From Blastococcus sp. TF02A-26 (GTDB lineage Bacteria; Actinomycetota; Actinomycetes; Mycobacteriales; Geodermatophilaceae): DNA of 55,492 bases. The position numbers and the translations under genes are program-made. The DNA lies in NCBI RefSeq assembly GCF_003319125.1, contig NZ_QOHG01000026.1:1-55492 (forward strand), written 5' to 3'. Every line of letters starts with the position of its first letter. Positions within the stretch are counted from its first letter, which is position 1. Positions 15,801-23,213 of this stretch are shown here, in pieces. The notes beneath the pieces were generated by a model, which worked only from the letters and a program-made list of their open reading frames with translations, searched no databases and was not told where the DNA came from.

Positions 15801-17057
15801 TCAGTCCCCGGTGGCGACCGGCATCCGGCTGATCCGCCGCGCGTTCCAGTGCTGGGGGTCGTACTCGATCTCCCCGGCCAGCCGGGCGGTGTCGCCGAAG
15901 CGGCGGCGGAACTCGTCGAGCATCAGCCGGCCCTGGACCTTCACCAGGTTGAGTCCGATGCACAGGTGCGGGCCGGCGCCGAAGACGAGGTTCCCGGCGT
16001 GGTTGCGGGTGATGTCGAAGCGCAGCGGCTCGGACCACTTCTTCGGGTCCACCCAGGCCGGTCCGAGCATGAAGTGGACGAACTCCCCCTTGGGCAGGAC
16101 CTGCCCGGCGATCTCGACGTCCTCCCGGGGGAAGCGCGGGATGGCGCCGAGCTTGCCCATGGACCCCCAGCGCAGGGCCTCGATGACCGCCGCCTCGTGG
16201 AGGTCCGGCCGCTCCCCGAGCAGCGCCCACTGCTCGGGGTGGGTCAGGAAGGCGAGCAGCGCCATCGTGTGCAGGTCGACGGCGGTGTCGGCACCGGCGG
16301 AGATCAGCGAGATGAGCAGCGCGACGATCTCCAGGTCGTGCAGCCGCTCGCCGTCGATCTCCGTGTCGATCAGCGTGCCGATGAAGTCGTCGGTGTGGCC
16401 GCCGCTGCGGGCCTCGCGCACGGTGTCGATGAGGTACTGCAGGCCCGGGACCGTGCCCTGCTGGAACTCGGCGCGCTCCTCCGCCGAGTACAGCGGGTTC
16501 GCGGCCCGGACGAGGTTCCAGCCGAGGCCGTGCTCGAAGAGGGTGTCGGCGTCGGACGGGACGCCGACCATGCGGGCGATGGCCCGGATCGGGACCTTGG
16601 CGGCGATGTCGTCGGCGACGTCGAACTGCCGCGGATCGGGGATCTCGTCGAAGACGCCGACGATCGAGTCCTTGATCCGGTGCTCGATGAGGTCCATCAC
16701 CCGGCGGGAGAAGGCCGGCGCCGTCAGCCGCCTCAGCCGCATGTGGCCCGCCGCGTCCTGCATCTGCAGGTGGAACTGCATGACTTCGTTGTAGAGGGTC
16801 CACTCCGAGCGGGGCTTGGGCGGCGGCGCGTGCTTGTAGTCGCCGAAGTTGGTGCTGAACCGGGGGCTCTTCATCACCTCGGCCGCCAGGTCGTGCGGCG
16901 AGACCATCCAGCACTGCAGGTCCCGGTGCCAGGCGACCGGGAACTCGTTCAGCAGCCGGTCCCACGTCGGCCACGGGTTGCGGGCGAAGTCCATCGAGTA
17001 GGGGTCGTAGACGGAGAAGTCGATCTCGGCCCGGGTGGTGTTCACCGTCGCGGTCAC
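15801..17057 (-). CDS. Cytochrome P450 monooxygenase
   Basis: A haem-thiolate monooxygenase of about 418 residues from GTG at 17057. Visible are the haem-binding loop FGAGPHLCIGLNL with Cys366 as axial ligand, an I-helix AGADTAVDLH and a K-helix EALR. The I-helix lacks the usual A-G-x-D/E-T-T form (ADTAV instead of ETT), which may affect proton delivery. An ATG 31 codons upstream is possible, but it would place the palindrome at 17120-17139 inside the coding region and add a basic non-conserved leader. No ferredoxin or reductase gene is adjacent. Substrate unknown; the lack of a partner suggests it draws on general electron donors. Confidence 0.9.
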   Translation of the reverse strand: MTATVNTTRAEIDFSVYDPYSMDFARNPWPTWDRLLNEFPVAWHRDLQCWMVSPHDLAAEVMKSPRFSTNFGDYKHAPPPKPRSEWTLYNEVMQFHLQMQDAAGHMRLRRLTAPAFSRRVMDLIEHRIKDSIVGVFDEIPDPRQFDVADDIAAKVPIRAIARMVGVPSDADTLFEHGLGWNLVRAANPLYSAEERAEFQQGTVPGLQYLIDTVREARSGGHTDDFIGTLIDTEIDGERLHDLEIVALLISLISAGADTAVDLHTMALLAFLTHPEQWALLGERPDLHEAAVIEALRWGSMGKLGAIPRFPREDVEIAGQVLPKGEFVHFMLGPAWVDPKKWSEPLRFDITRNHAGNLVFGAGPHLCIGLNLVKVQGRLMLDEFRRRFGDTARLAGEIEYDPQHWNARRISRMPVATGD

Positions 17058-17119
17058 GTCAGCGTCCTCGCCGGTCGCCGCGCGGGCGCCCGGATCCCCG
17101 GACCGGCTCCGCCGCCGAC

Positions 17120-17139
17120 CACATAGTGATTGGTATGTG
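17120..17139 (-). promoter_or_regulatory. Palindromic operator candidate upstream of the P450 gene
   Basis: CACATA (17120-17125) and TATGTG (17134-17139) form a perfect 6-base inverted repeat with an 8-base spacer, about 63 bases upstream of the chosen GTG start. Geometry is typical for TetR- or GntR-class sites. No regulator gene is adjacent. Confidence 0.5.
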
Positions 17140-17153
17140 ACCGGCATCATGTC

Positions 17154-17170
17154 GCTGAACTGAGTTCAGC
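17154..17170. promoter_or_regulatory. 17-base palindrome overlapping a stop codon
   Basis: GCTGAACTGAGTTCAGC has perfect 8-base arms around a central G and spans the stop codon of the nucleotidyltransferase gene. Together with the palindrome 15 bases away it forms a paired arrangement upstream of the P450 gene. Confidence 0.45.
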
Positions 17171-17735
17171 TCAAGGGGTGGAGACCCTCCACGATGCCCA
17201 GCCGGCCGATCAGGACCAGGAAGACGACCGCGAAGTCGTTGCCGGCGGTGTCGCGCTGGACCCGCTCCCAGTCGACCTGCTCGCGCAGCGCCCGGGCGAC
17301 CGGGAGCATCCGGGCGAAGTCGCAGTAGTGCTCGTCCAGCGCCATCAGCTTGGTGACGACGATGTCGGTCGCGGCGAGGACCGGCATGTGCACGGAGAGC
17401 ACCGGCAGGTCCTCGGCGCGGTCGATGAGGTCGGTCTCCACCGGGCTGCCGCAGACCCGCCAGAGCACGTCGACGAACGAGTTGCCCTGGACGACCTTGG
17501 TCAGCCAGTCCTCGGCCGGGTCGACCACCTCGAGGCCGGCCTCGGCGAGGACCTTGGCGGCGCGCTCGGCCTCCGCGGCCGGCACGAGGAAGTCGGCGTC
17601 GTGGTCGGGCTCGGGCGCTCCGCGCACCCAGGCGGCGTACCCGCCGCACAGGGCGAAGGGCACGTCGCCCTCCTTGAGGGCGACAGCGGTGCGCTTGAGG
17701 AGGTCGCGGATCTCGTCGCGGTCGTCGGGCTGCAC
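17166..17735 (-). CDS. Nucleotidyltransferase-fold protein
   Basis: A 189-residue protein of the DNA-polymerase-beta-like nucleotidyltransferase superfamily. The signature is GGYAAWVRG (31-39) followed by DHDADF with Asp46 and Asp48, the metal-binding pair. The rest is helical (VVTKLMALDEHYCDFARMLP). Similar folds serve as AbiEii/MNT toxins, aminoglycoside-type transferases or stand-alone enzymes. No antitoxin partner lies beside it, so a toxin role is not supported. It reads toward the P450 gene with 108 bases between its stop and the P450 start, so P450 read-through is possible. Confidence 0.75.
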   Translation of the reverse strand: MQPDDRDEIRDLLKRTAVALKEGDVPFALCGGYAAWVRGAPEPDHDADFLVPAAEAERAAKVLAEAGLEVVDPAEDWLTKVVQGNSFVDVLWRVCGSPVETDLIDRAEDLPVLSVHMPVLAATDIVVTKLMALDEHYCDFARMLPVARALREQVDWERVQRDTAGNDFAVVFLVLIGRLGIVEGLHPLS

Positions 17736-17795
17736 CGCAGCCTGCTACCCGCTCGGCGGAGGAGCACGCACGGTAGGGAGCGGCCGGTCCGGGGC

Positions 17796-18605
17796 ATGGG
17801 CAGGACCGTGCGCATCGCGACGTTCAACATCCTGCACGGCCGGTCCCTCGACGACGACCGCGTCGACGTCGACCGGCTGGCCGCGGCGGTCAAGGCCCTG
17901 GACGCCGACGTGCTCGGCCTGCAGGAGGTCGACCGCGACCAGCCCCGCTCGATGAACGCCGACCTGACCGCGGTGGCCGCCGAAGCCATGGGCGCCGTGG
18001 ACTCGCAGTTCGTGGCGGCACTGTCCGGCACCCCGGGCGGCACGTGGATGGCGGCCACCGGCGAGGAGCAGCCGGGCTCGGCCAGCTACGGCATCGCGCT
18101 GCTGTCGCGCCTGCCGGTGGTGTCCTGGCGGGTGGTCCGGCTGCCCGCGCTGCCCAGCCGGGTGCCGGTGTGGTTCCGCGGCGACCGGCTGCCCAAGGTC
18201 GTGGGCGACGAGCCGCGCGTCGCCGTGGCGGCCGTCCTGGAGGGACCGCACGGCCACCTCACGGTCGCCAACACGCACCTGTCGTTCGTCCCGGGGTGGA
18301 ACGTGCTCCAGCTGCGCCGGCTGATGCGCTCGCTCGCCGGCACCCGCGAGCCGCTGGTCGTCATGGGCGACCTCAACATGGAGCCGCGGCAGGCCGCCCG
18401 GGTGAGCGGCCTGCGACCGCTGGCCTCGGCCGCGACCTTCCCGGCGGAGGCACCCACCCGGCAGCTGGACCACCTGCTGGCGCGCGGTCCGGTCACCGCC
18501 GAGGGGCCGGCGGAGGCCGTCCGGCTGCCGCTGTCGGACCACCGCGCCCTCGCGGTGGACTGCCGGGTGCGCGGAACCGGTCCGACGGGTCGCGCGCGGA
18601 TGTGA
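17796..18605 (+). CDS. Endonuclease/exonuclease/phosphatase family protein
   Basis: A 269-residue member of the DNase I-like metal-dependent phosphoesterase fold. The ordered motifs are ATFNILHG (Asn11), LQEVDRDQ (catalytic Glu), VANTHLSF, VVMGDLNMEP (Asp/Asn pair) and LPLSDHRALAV (final Asp-His). The family includes nucleases, sphingomyelinases and inositol phosphatases; no signal peptide is present, so a cytoplasmic role is likely. ATG start at the first candidate, 60 bases from the divergent nucleotidyltransferase. Specific substrate cannot be inferred. Confidence 0.88.
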   Translation: MGRTVRIATFNILHGRSLDDDRVDVDRLAAAVKALDADVLGLQEVDRDQPRSMNADLTAVAAEAMGAVDSQFVAALSGTPGGTWMAATGEEQPGSASYGIALLSRLPVVSWRVVRLPALPSRVPVWFRGDRLPKVVGDEPRVAVAAVLEGPHGHLTVANTHLSFVPGWNVLQLRRLMRSLAGTREPLVVMGDLNMEPRQAARVSGLRPLASAATFPAEAPTRQLDHLLARGPVTAEGPAEAVRLPLSDHRALAVDCRVRGTGPTGRARM

Positions 18606-18624
18606 CCTGCGCGATCATCTAGGC

Positions 18625-18936
18625 ATGGCCGCCCGAGCGCTCAACATCGTCGCCACCGTGGTGCGGGTGGTCTGCTCCGTCATCGGAGCGGTCATCCTGC
18701 TGTACGCGATCTTCGTCTTCTTCGAGGCGAACCCCGACAACGGCATCGTCGAGTTCACGCGGAGCATCCGCCAGGACTTCGGCGGGTTCACGGAGAACCT
18801 GTTCACGCCCGACGACCTGAAGATCCGCGAGACGATCAACGCCGCCATCGCGGCGCTCATCTGGGTCGTCGTCGGGACGGCGGTCTCGAAGCTGATCGTC
18901 CGGCTGGCCCCGGCCCCCAAGGCCAAGGCGGGCTGA
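18625..18936 (+). CDS. Small two-helix membrane protein of unknown function
   Basis: A 103-residue protein with hydrophobic segments VVRVVCSVIGAVILLYAIFV (about 12-31) and AAIAALIWVVVGTAVSKLIV (about 73-92), separated by a polar loop containing FTRSIRQDFGGFTENLF. The C-terminus is short and basic (KAKAG). This looks like a conserved actinobacterial membrane protein, but no family was recognised. It follows the phosphatase gene by 19 bases and may be co-transcribed. A strong hairpin follows its stop codon. Confidence 0.75.
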   Translation: MAARALNIVATVVRVVCSVIGAVILLYAIFVFFEANPDNGIVEFTRSIRQDFGGFTENLFTPDDLKIRETINAAIAALIWVVVGTAVSKLIVRLAPAPKAKAG

Positions 18937-18946
18937 CCCCGCGTCC

Positions 18947-18972
18947 CGGCTCAGCGCGGATGCGCTGAGCCG
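18947..18972. terminator. Bidirectional terminator-like hairpin
   Basis: Perfect 11-base stem CGGCTCAGCGC (18947-18957) with GCGCTGAGCCG (18962-18972) and a four-base loop, exactly between two convergent genes. No T-tract, as is usual in such GC-rich genomes. Confidence 0.8.
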
Positions 18973-18980
18973 GTCGACGC

Positions 18981-19214
18981 TCAGCGCTTCTTGCGGGGGT
19001 CCTCGCCGGCCTGCAGCCCGGCCCGGTTGGGCTTGTCGGTGGGGTGCGCGTAGCGCAGCCGCTCCGGCGGCAGCGGGAAGCTGTGGTCCTCGCCGAACGG
19101 CGACAGCGCCCCGGCCATCTCGCTGATGAGCTCGGTCACCGGCGGGCCGTCGCCCTCCGACTGGCCCCAGGTGGGCTCCACCAGGTGCTCCTTCTTGGGG
19201 TTGGCCTTCGACAT
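18981..19214 (-). CDS. Small hypothetical protein
   Basis: A 77-residue hydrophilic protein from ATG, with KEHLVEPTWGQSEGDGPPVT near the N-terminus, a short amphipathic helix (LISEMAGALSPF) and a basic end (EDPRKKR). Composition and clean start with a good upstream AGGCGACATG context (GGAGGCGA) argue that it is real. No known domain was recognised. It is convergent with the small membrane protein gene and shares the hairpin between them. Confidence 0.6.
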   Translation of the reverse strand: MSKANPKKEHLVEPTWGQSEGDGPPVTELISEMAGALSPFGEDHSFPLPPERLRYAHPTDKPNRAGLQAGEDPRKKR

Positions 19215-19311
19215 GTCGCCTCCGAGGTCCGGTGCGCACGCGGGGTGCGCTCTCGCCGTCATTCTCCCCGACCCGCTCGGCGCGGGCGCGCGCGACACCG
19301 TCCGGACGGGG

Positions 19312-19830
19312 TCAGCGTCTCCGGCGGGGTTCACGCGCCCCGACCAGCGTGCCCAGCCCGTCGGCGGTGAACACCCACTCGCCGCCGCCCACCGGCAACG
19401 CACGGATCGCTGCGCCGTCGAGTCCCTGCACCATCCGCGCCCGCCAGAGCGTCGTGGTCTCCAGCTCCAGGCGCACGGCCTCGGCGGCGTCGGGACCGCC
19501 GTACTCGAACGACAGCACCGCCGGTCCCGCCGCTCGCAGCACACCGGGCCGCCAGTGCGTGCGCGTCAGGGCCTCGGCCCACCGCCGGGCGCGCAGCAGG
19601 GACCCGATCCCGATGGCGACCGCCGTCGGCGCGATCAGCAGCAGCGCGACGACCGCGAGCCCGAGCACGGGCACCCGGCGCCCGGTGTCCTCGGCGACCC
19701 CGGCGGCGGCCACCCCGACCAGCACGGCGACGACGGCCGCGACCGCTCCGCCGGCCACCCAGCGCAGCGCCCCGCCGCGGTAGGCGGTGAGCGCCGCGGC
19801 GGTGGCGGGGTCGTCGGCGGCCGGCTGCAC
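19312..19830 (-). CDS. Membrane protein with a PH-like C-terminal domain
   Basis: About 172 residues from GTG. Two membrane helices at about 20-42 (WVAGGAVAAVVAVLVGVAA) and 52-74 (VPVLGLAVVALLLIAP) are followed by a soluble beta-rich domain (WRPGVLRAAGPAVLSFEYGG, exact 20 residues) resembling bacterial PH-like domains. The protein ends with a basic EPRRRR tail. Function unknown. Divergent from the helicase-associated gene with 35 bases between the starts. Confidence 0.65.
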   Translation of the reverse strand: MQPAADDPATAAALTAYRGGALRWVAGGAVAAVVAVLVGVAAAGVAEDTGRRVPVLGLAVVALLLIAPTAVAIGIGSLLRARRWAEALTRTHWRPGVLRAAGPAVLSFEYGGPDAAEAVRLELETTTLWRARMVQGLDGAAIRALPVGGGEWVFTADGLGTLVGAREPRRRR

Positions 19831-19865
19831 GCGGCCATCGTCGCAGGCGCCGTACCGTGGACCGG

Positions 19866-22118
19866 ATGTCCGTCGAACTCCCCGCGACCCTGGCCGGCTG
19901 GCTGCGCACCCGCAGCGACGCCCAGGTCGCCGCGCTGCTGGCGGCCCGGCCCGACGTCGCGCGGCCCGCGCCGTCGGACGTCGTGGCACTGGCCAGCCGG
20001 CTCGCCGTGCCCGTGTCCGTGGACCGGGCCCTCGACGAGCTCGACGCGGCCACGCTGCAGGTCCTGGACGTCGTGCTGCTCGCGCCCACCGACGGGGTGG
20101 AGGCCGCGGAGCTGTTCGCCGCGCTGCCCGAGGTGCCCGAGGACGTGCTGAGCGGGGCGATCGACGCGCTGACGACGCGCGCCCTGCTCTGGGGGGACGA
20201 CGTCCTGCACGCCCCCGACCCGGTGCGCCGCGCGGTCCGGCACCCCGCCGGGCTCGGCCGGCGCGCCGCGGAGCTGCGGCTGGTGCTCCCGACCGACCTC
20301 TCCGCGGCGGTCGCCGAGCTGCCCGCCGACGAGCGCGACGTCCTCGACCGCCTGTCGGGGAGCCGGCCGGTCGGCCACCTGCCCGACAACGCCGGCGGTC
20401 CGGCCACCCCCGCGCGCCGGCTGCTGCAGCGCGGCCTGCTCGCCCGCATCGACGCGCTCAACGTGGAGCTGCCCCGCGAGGTGGGCCTGCTGCTGCGCGG
20501 GGACCGGCCCTACGGCCCGCCGCGGATGCGACCCGAGCCCGCGGTCGTCACCCGGGACACCGCGACCCTGGACCGGCGCGCGGCCGGCGCGGCACTGGAG
20601 ACCGTCGGCCGGATCGGGGAGCTCCTCACGCTGCTCGAGGAGGAGCCGGCGGGACTGCTGCGCAGCGGCGGGGTCGCCGTCCGCGACCAGAAGCGCATCG
20701 CCCGCACGCTGCACGTCGACGAGGCCGACGCCGGCTGGCTGCTCGAGCTGGCCCACGCCGCCGGGCTGCTCGACGTCGGCGGTCCGCACCGCGACGAGTG
20801 GCTGCCCACCCGCGCCTACGACGTCTGGCGCGAGCAGGACCTCGCCGACCGCTGGGCCACGCTGGTCGGCGGCTGGCTCGAGAGCACCCGGATCCCGTCG
20901 CTGGTCGGGCAGCGCGACGTCGCCGGCAAGGCGGTCAACGCCCTCTCCCCCGACCTCGTCCGGCACACCGCCGCCGGCATCCGGCGCGGCGCGCTGGCCG
21001 CGCTCGCCGAGTACCCGCCGGGGTCGGGCCTCGAGCCCGACGAGCTGGTGGACCTGCTGCGCTGGCGCACACCGCGGCGGGCCGACCGCCTGGCCCCGGT
21101 GCCCGCGATGCTCGACGAGGCCACCCGGCTGGGGGTCCTCGTCGGGGGGGTGCTGTCCACCGGTGGCCGCGGGCTGCTGACCGCCGGCGAGGACGGCGCC
21201 GCCGACGGCATGCGCGGGCTGCTGCCCGACCCGGTCGACCACGTGCTGGCCCAGCCCGACCTCTCGCTGGTCGCGCCCGGCCCGCTGGTCGCCGAGCTGG
21301 CCGACACCCTCGCGGTCGTCGCCGACGTGGAGTCCTCCGGTGGGGCGACGGTCTTCCGCGTCTCCGAGGCCAGCGTCCGCCGCGCCCTGGACGCCGGCTG
21401 GTCGGCGACCGACCTGCACGAGTTCTTCGCCCGCGCCTCCCGGACGCCGGTGCCGCAGGCCCTGGACTACCTGGTGGACGACGTCGCCCGCCAGCACGGC
21501 CGCATCCGCGTCGGGTCGATCGAGAGCTACGTCCGCTCCGACGACCACGGGCTGCTCTCCCAACTGCTCAACGACCGGCGTGCTGCCAACGCCGAGCTCC
21601 GCCGCCTGGCCCCCGGTGTCCTGGTCTCCGGCCTGGGCGCCGACGAGGTGCTCACCGTGCTGCGCGAGGCGGGGTACTCCCCGGCGGGCGAGTCCGCCGG
21701 CGGCGCCGTCCTCACCCGGCCCCCGGCCCGCCCGCGGGCGCTCGGCCGCAAGCCCACGACGGCGACCACGGCCGCGCCCCGGCCGCTCACCGAGGCCGAG
21801 CTGGCCGCGACCGTGCGGGAGATCCGGGCCGGCGACGCCGCGCTCTCGGCCCGCCGCGGGGAGGCCGTCCGGCAGGTGCCGGGCGTGACCACCGCCGGCA
21901 CGCTGGAGCTGCTGTCCCGGGCCATCCGCGGCGGCCTGCCGGTGTGGCTGGGCTACGTCGACGCGCAGGGCAGCGGCAGCCAGCGGGTGGTGCAGCCGGT
22001 GTCGCTGGGCGGTGGGTTCCTGCAGGCGTTCGACGAGGGCCGGGGCGAGACCCGCACCTTCGCCGTCCACCGGATCACCTCCGTGGCGCTGGTCGACGAC
22101 GACGCTCCCGCGGGTTGA
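19866..22118 (+). CDS. Helicase-associated protein with a WYL-like C-terminus
   Basis: A 750-residue protein of the actinobacterial helicase-associated (Helicase_C_3) type; in mycobacteria its homologue lies directly next to the XPB helicase gene. It is mostly tandem winged-helix-like helical repeats (for example ALDELDAATLQVLDVVLL, then VEAAELFAAL) and has no Walker motifs, so it cannot be an ATPase by itself. The last 75 residues (VWLGYVDAQGSGSQRVV, PVSLGGGFLQAFDE, TFAVHRITSVALV) follow the strand pattern of WYL domains, which bind nucleic acid or nucleotide ligands. The XPB gene lies 4 kb downstream, separated by a catabolic cassette. A role in DNA repair with XPB is inference from family and context. 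Confidence 0.85.
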   Translation: MSVELPATLAGWLRTRSDAQVAALLAARPDVARPAPSDVVALASRLAVPVSVDRALDELDAATLQVLDVVLLAPTDGVEAAELFAALPEVPEDVLSGAIDALTTRALLWGDDVLHAPDPVRRAVRHPAGLGRRAAELRLVLPTDLSAAVAELPADERDVLDRLSGSRPVGHLPDNAGGPATPARRLLQRGLLARIDALNVELPREVGLLLRGDRPYGPPRMRPEPAVVTRDTATLDRRAAGAALETVGRIGELLTLLEEEPAGLLRSGGVAVRDQKRIARTLHVDEADAGWLLELAHAAGLLDVGGPHRDEWLPTRAYDVWREQDLADRWATLVGGWLESTRIPSLVGQRDVAGKAVNALSPDLVRHTAAGIRRGALAALAEYPPGSGLEPDELVDLLRWRTPRRADRLAPVPAMLDEATRLGVLVGGVLSTGGRGLLTAGEDGAADGMRGLLPDPVDHVLAQPDLSLVAPGPLVAELADTLAVVADVESSGGATVFRVSEASVRRALDAGWSATDLHEFFARASRTPVPQALDYLVDDVARQHGRIRVGSIESYVRSDDHGLLSQLLNDRRAANAELRRLAPGVLVSGLGADEVLTVLREAGYSPAGESAGGAVLTRPPARPRALGRKPTTATTAAPRPLTEAELAATVREIRAGDAALSARRGEAVRQVPGVTTAGTLELLSRAIRGGLPVWLGYVDAQGSGSQRVVQPVSLGGGFLQAFDEGRGETRTFAVHRITSVALVDDDAPAG

Positions 22119-22410
22119 GCCGCACCGCCGACCGTCGAGCCGCGCCACGACCCGGCTCAACGGTCACGGACGCGGCTCGACCCTCGTCGTCGAACGTGGT
22201 GGTGAGCGTGCTCCGGTAGGCCGCTCCGGGGGGCGAGACCGTCGGCTCGACGGGATCGGTGCTCGCGGGCCAGAACCGCACCGCCCGGTACCCGTGGCCG
22301 CCCTGCTCGGCCTGCTCGTACTCGAGCGTGACGACGTCGCCCGCGGTGGCCGACTCGTACCCGTCGCCGATGGCGAGGGCGGAGTAGTGCGCCCAGCAGC
22401 CGCCGGGCAC
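22075..22410 (-). pseudogene. N-terminally truncated cold-shock-domain protein
   Basis: The frame begins with GGCWAHYSALAIGDGYESAT, then AGDVVTLEYEQAEQGGHGYR and AVRFWP, matching the second half of an actinobacterial cold-shock-like protein that normally starts with about 25 residues of W-G-V strand and RNP1. Those residues are absent: reading further upstream there are only eight sense codons before a TGA at 22435-22437, and beyond that is the IclR coding region. Its 3' end overlaps the convergent helicase-associated gene by 44 bases and the last 40 residues are low-complexity basic sequence. Best read as the remnant of a gene broken at the edge of the gentisate cassette. Confidence 0.6.
22114..22161 (+). 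terminator. Hairpin containing the helicase-associated stop codon
   Basis: GTTGAGCCG (22114-22122) pairs perfectly with CGGCTCAAC (22153-22161). The TGA stop codon (22116-22118) lies inside the left arm. A similar arrangement, GGTTGAGCCGC with a later CGGCTCCAC, occurs at the stop of the VOC gene at 42553. Confidence 0.55.
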
Positions 22411-22426
22411 GATGGTGACACCGCCG

Positions 22427-23164
22427 TCAGCGGTTCAGTACCGCCTCGATGTCCCGGGCGGTGGCCGCCAGCGCCGCGACGATCTGCGGCAGGCGCTCCT
22501 CGGAGAACCGTGAGCTGGGCATGGACACCGACACCGCCGCCTCGGCCCGGCGCCCGTCGGGCCGGATCGGCCGGCCCACCGCGGTCAGCCCGGCCTCGGT
22601 GCGCCCCACGTTGAGCGCGAAACCGTTCTCCCGGACGGCGCGCAGCTCGGTCCGCAGCGCGGCGAGATCCGGGCCGCCGGCCCCGACGAACCGCTCGGCG
22701 AGCTCCTCGTCGGGCAGGTCGGCGAGCAGCACCTTGCCGCCGGAGGTGAGGTGGGCCGGGAAGACCATGCCCTCGCGGTCACCGACCCGCAGCGCCCGGC
22801 TGCACTCCACGGAGGCGACGAAGCGGACCAGGTCCCCGGCGAGGACCTGCACGTTCGCCGTCTCCTCCACCCGCTCGACCAGCGCGGTCAGGTGCGGCAC
22901 GACCACCGGCCGCAGGGCGGGCACGGGCGCGGAGGGGCGGAGGCCCGGCGAGAGCGCCGGCCCCACGGCGTAGCGCCGGTCGGCCAGCTGGGTGGCGAAG
23001 TCCCGGTACACCAGCATCGCCAGCAGCCGGTGCGCCGTGGACCGGGCGACGCCCAGTCGCTCGGCGGCCTCGCTGACGGTCATCGGACCCTCCACCTGCA
23101 GGGCCACTGCCAGCTGCAGGGCGGCGTCGACGCTCGCGATGGCGTAGGACGGCCGGTTCTTCAC
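22427..23164 (-). CDS. IclR-family transcriptional regulator
   Basis: A 245-residue regulator. The N-terminal winged helix contains MTVSEAAERLGVARSTAHRL (exact 20 residues, about 28-47); the effector domain includes FPAHLTSGGKVLLADLP, ENGFALNVGRTEAGLTAVG and VSVSMPSSRFSE, typical of IclR ligand pockets for aromatic acids. Start GTG at 23164. It is divergent from the gentisate dioxygenase gene with a 49-base gap, the standard layout for an IclR-type regulator of aromatic catabolism, and it probably controls that operon and itself. Ligand identity (gentisate or 3-hydroxybenzoate) is inference. Confidence 0.9.
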   Translation of the reverse strand: MKNRPSYAIASVDAALQLAVALQVEGPMTVSEAAERLGVARSTAHRLLAMLVYRDFATQLADRRYAVGPALSPGLRPSAPVPALRPVVVPHLTALVERVEETANVQVLAGDLVRFVASVECSRALRVGDREGMVFPAHLTSGGKVLLADLPDEELAERFVGAGGPDLAALRTELRAVRENGFALNVGRTEAGLTAVGRPIRPDGRRAEAAVSVSMPSSRFSEERLPQIVAALAATARDIEAVLNR

Positions 23165-23213
23165 AGCAGAATCGTATGGGCTGCCCGGCTCCGGAGCGCT
23201 CACGCTGGACGGC

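Noticed and set aside
17166..17735. AbiE-type toxin interpretation of the nucleotidyltransferase
   Set aside because: No antitoxin gene adjoins and the neighbours are a P450 and a phosphatase; the fold alone does not show toxicity.
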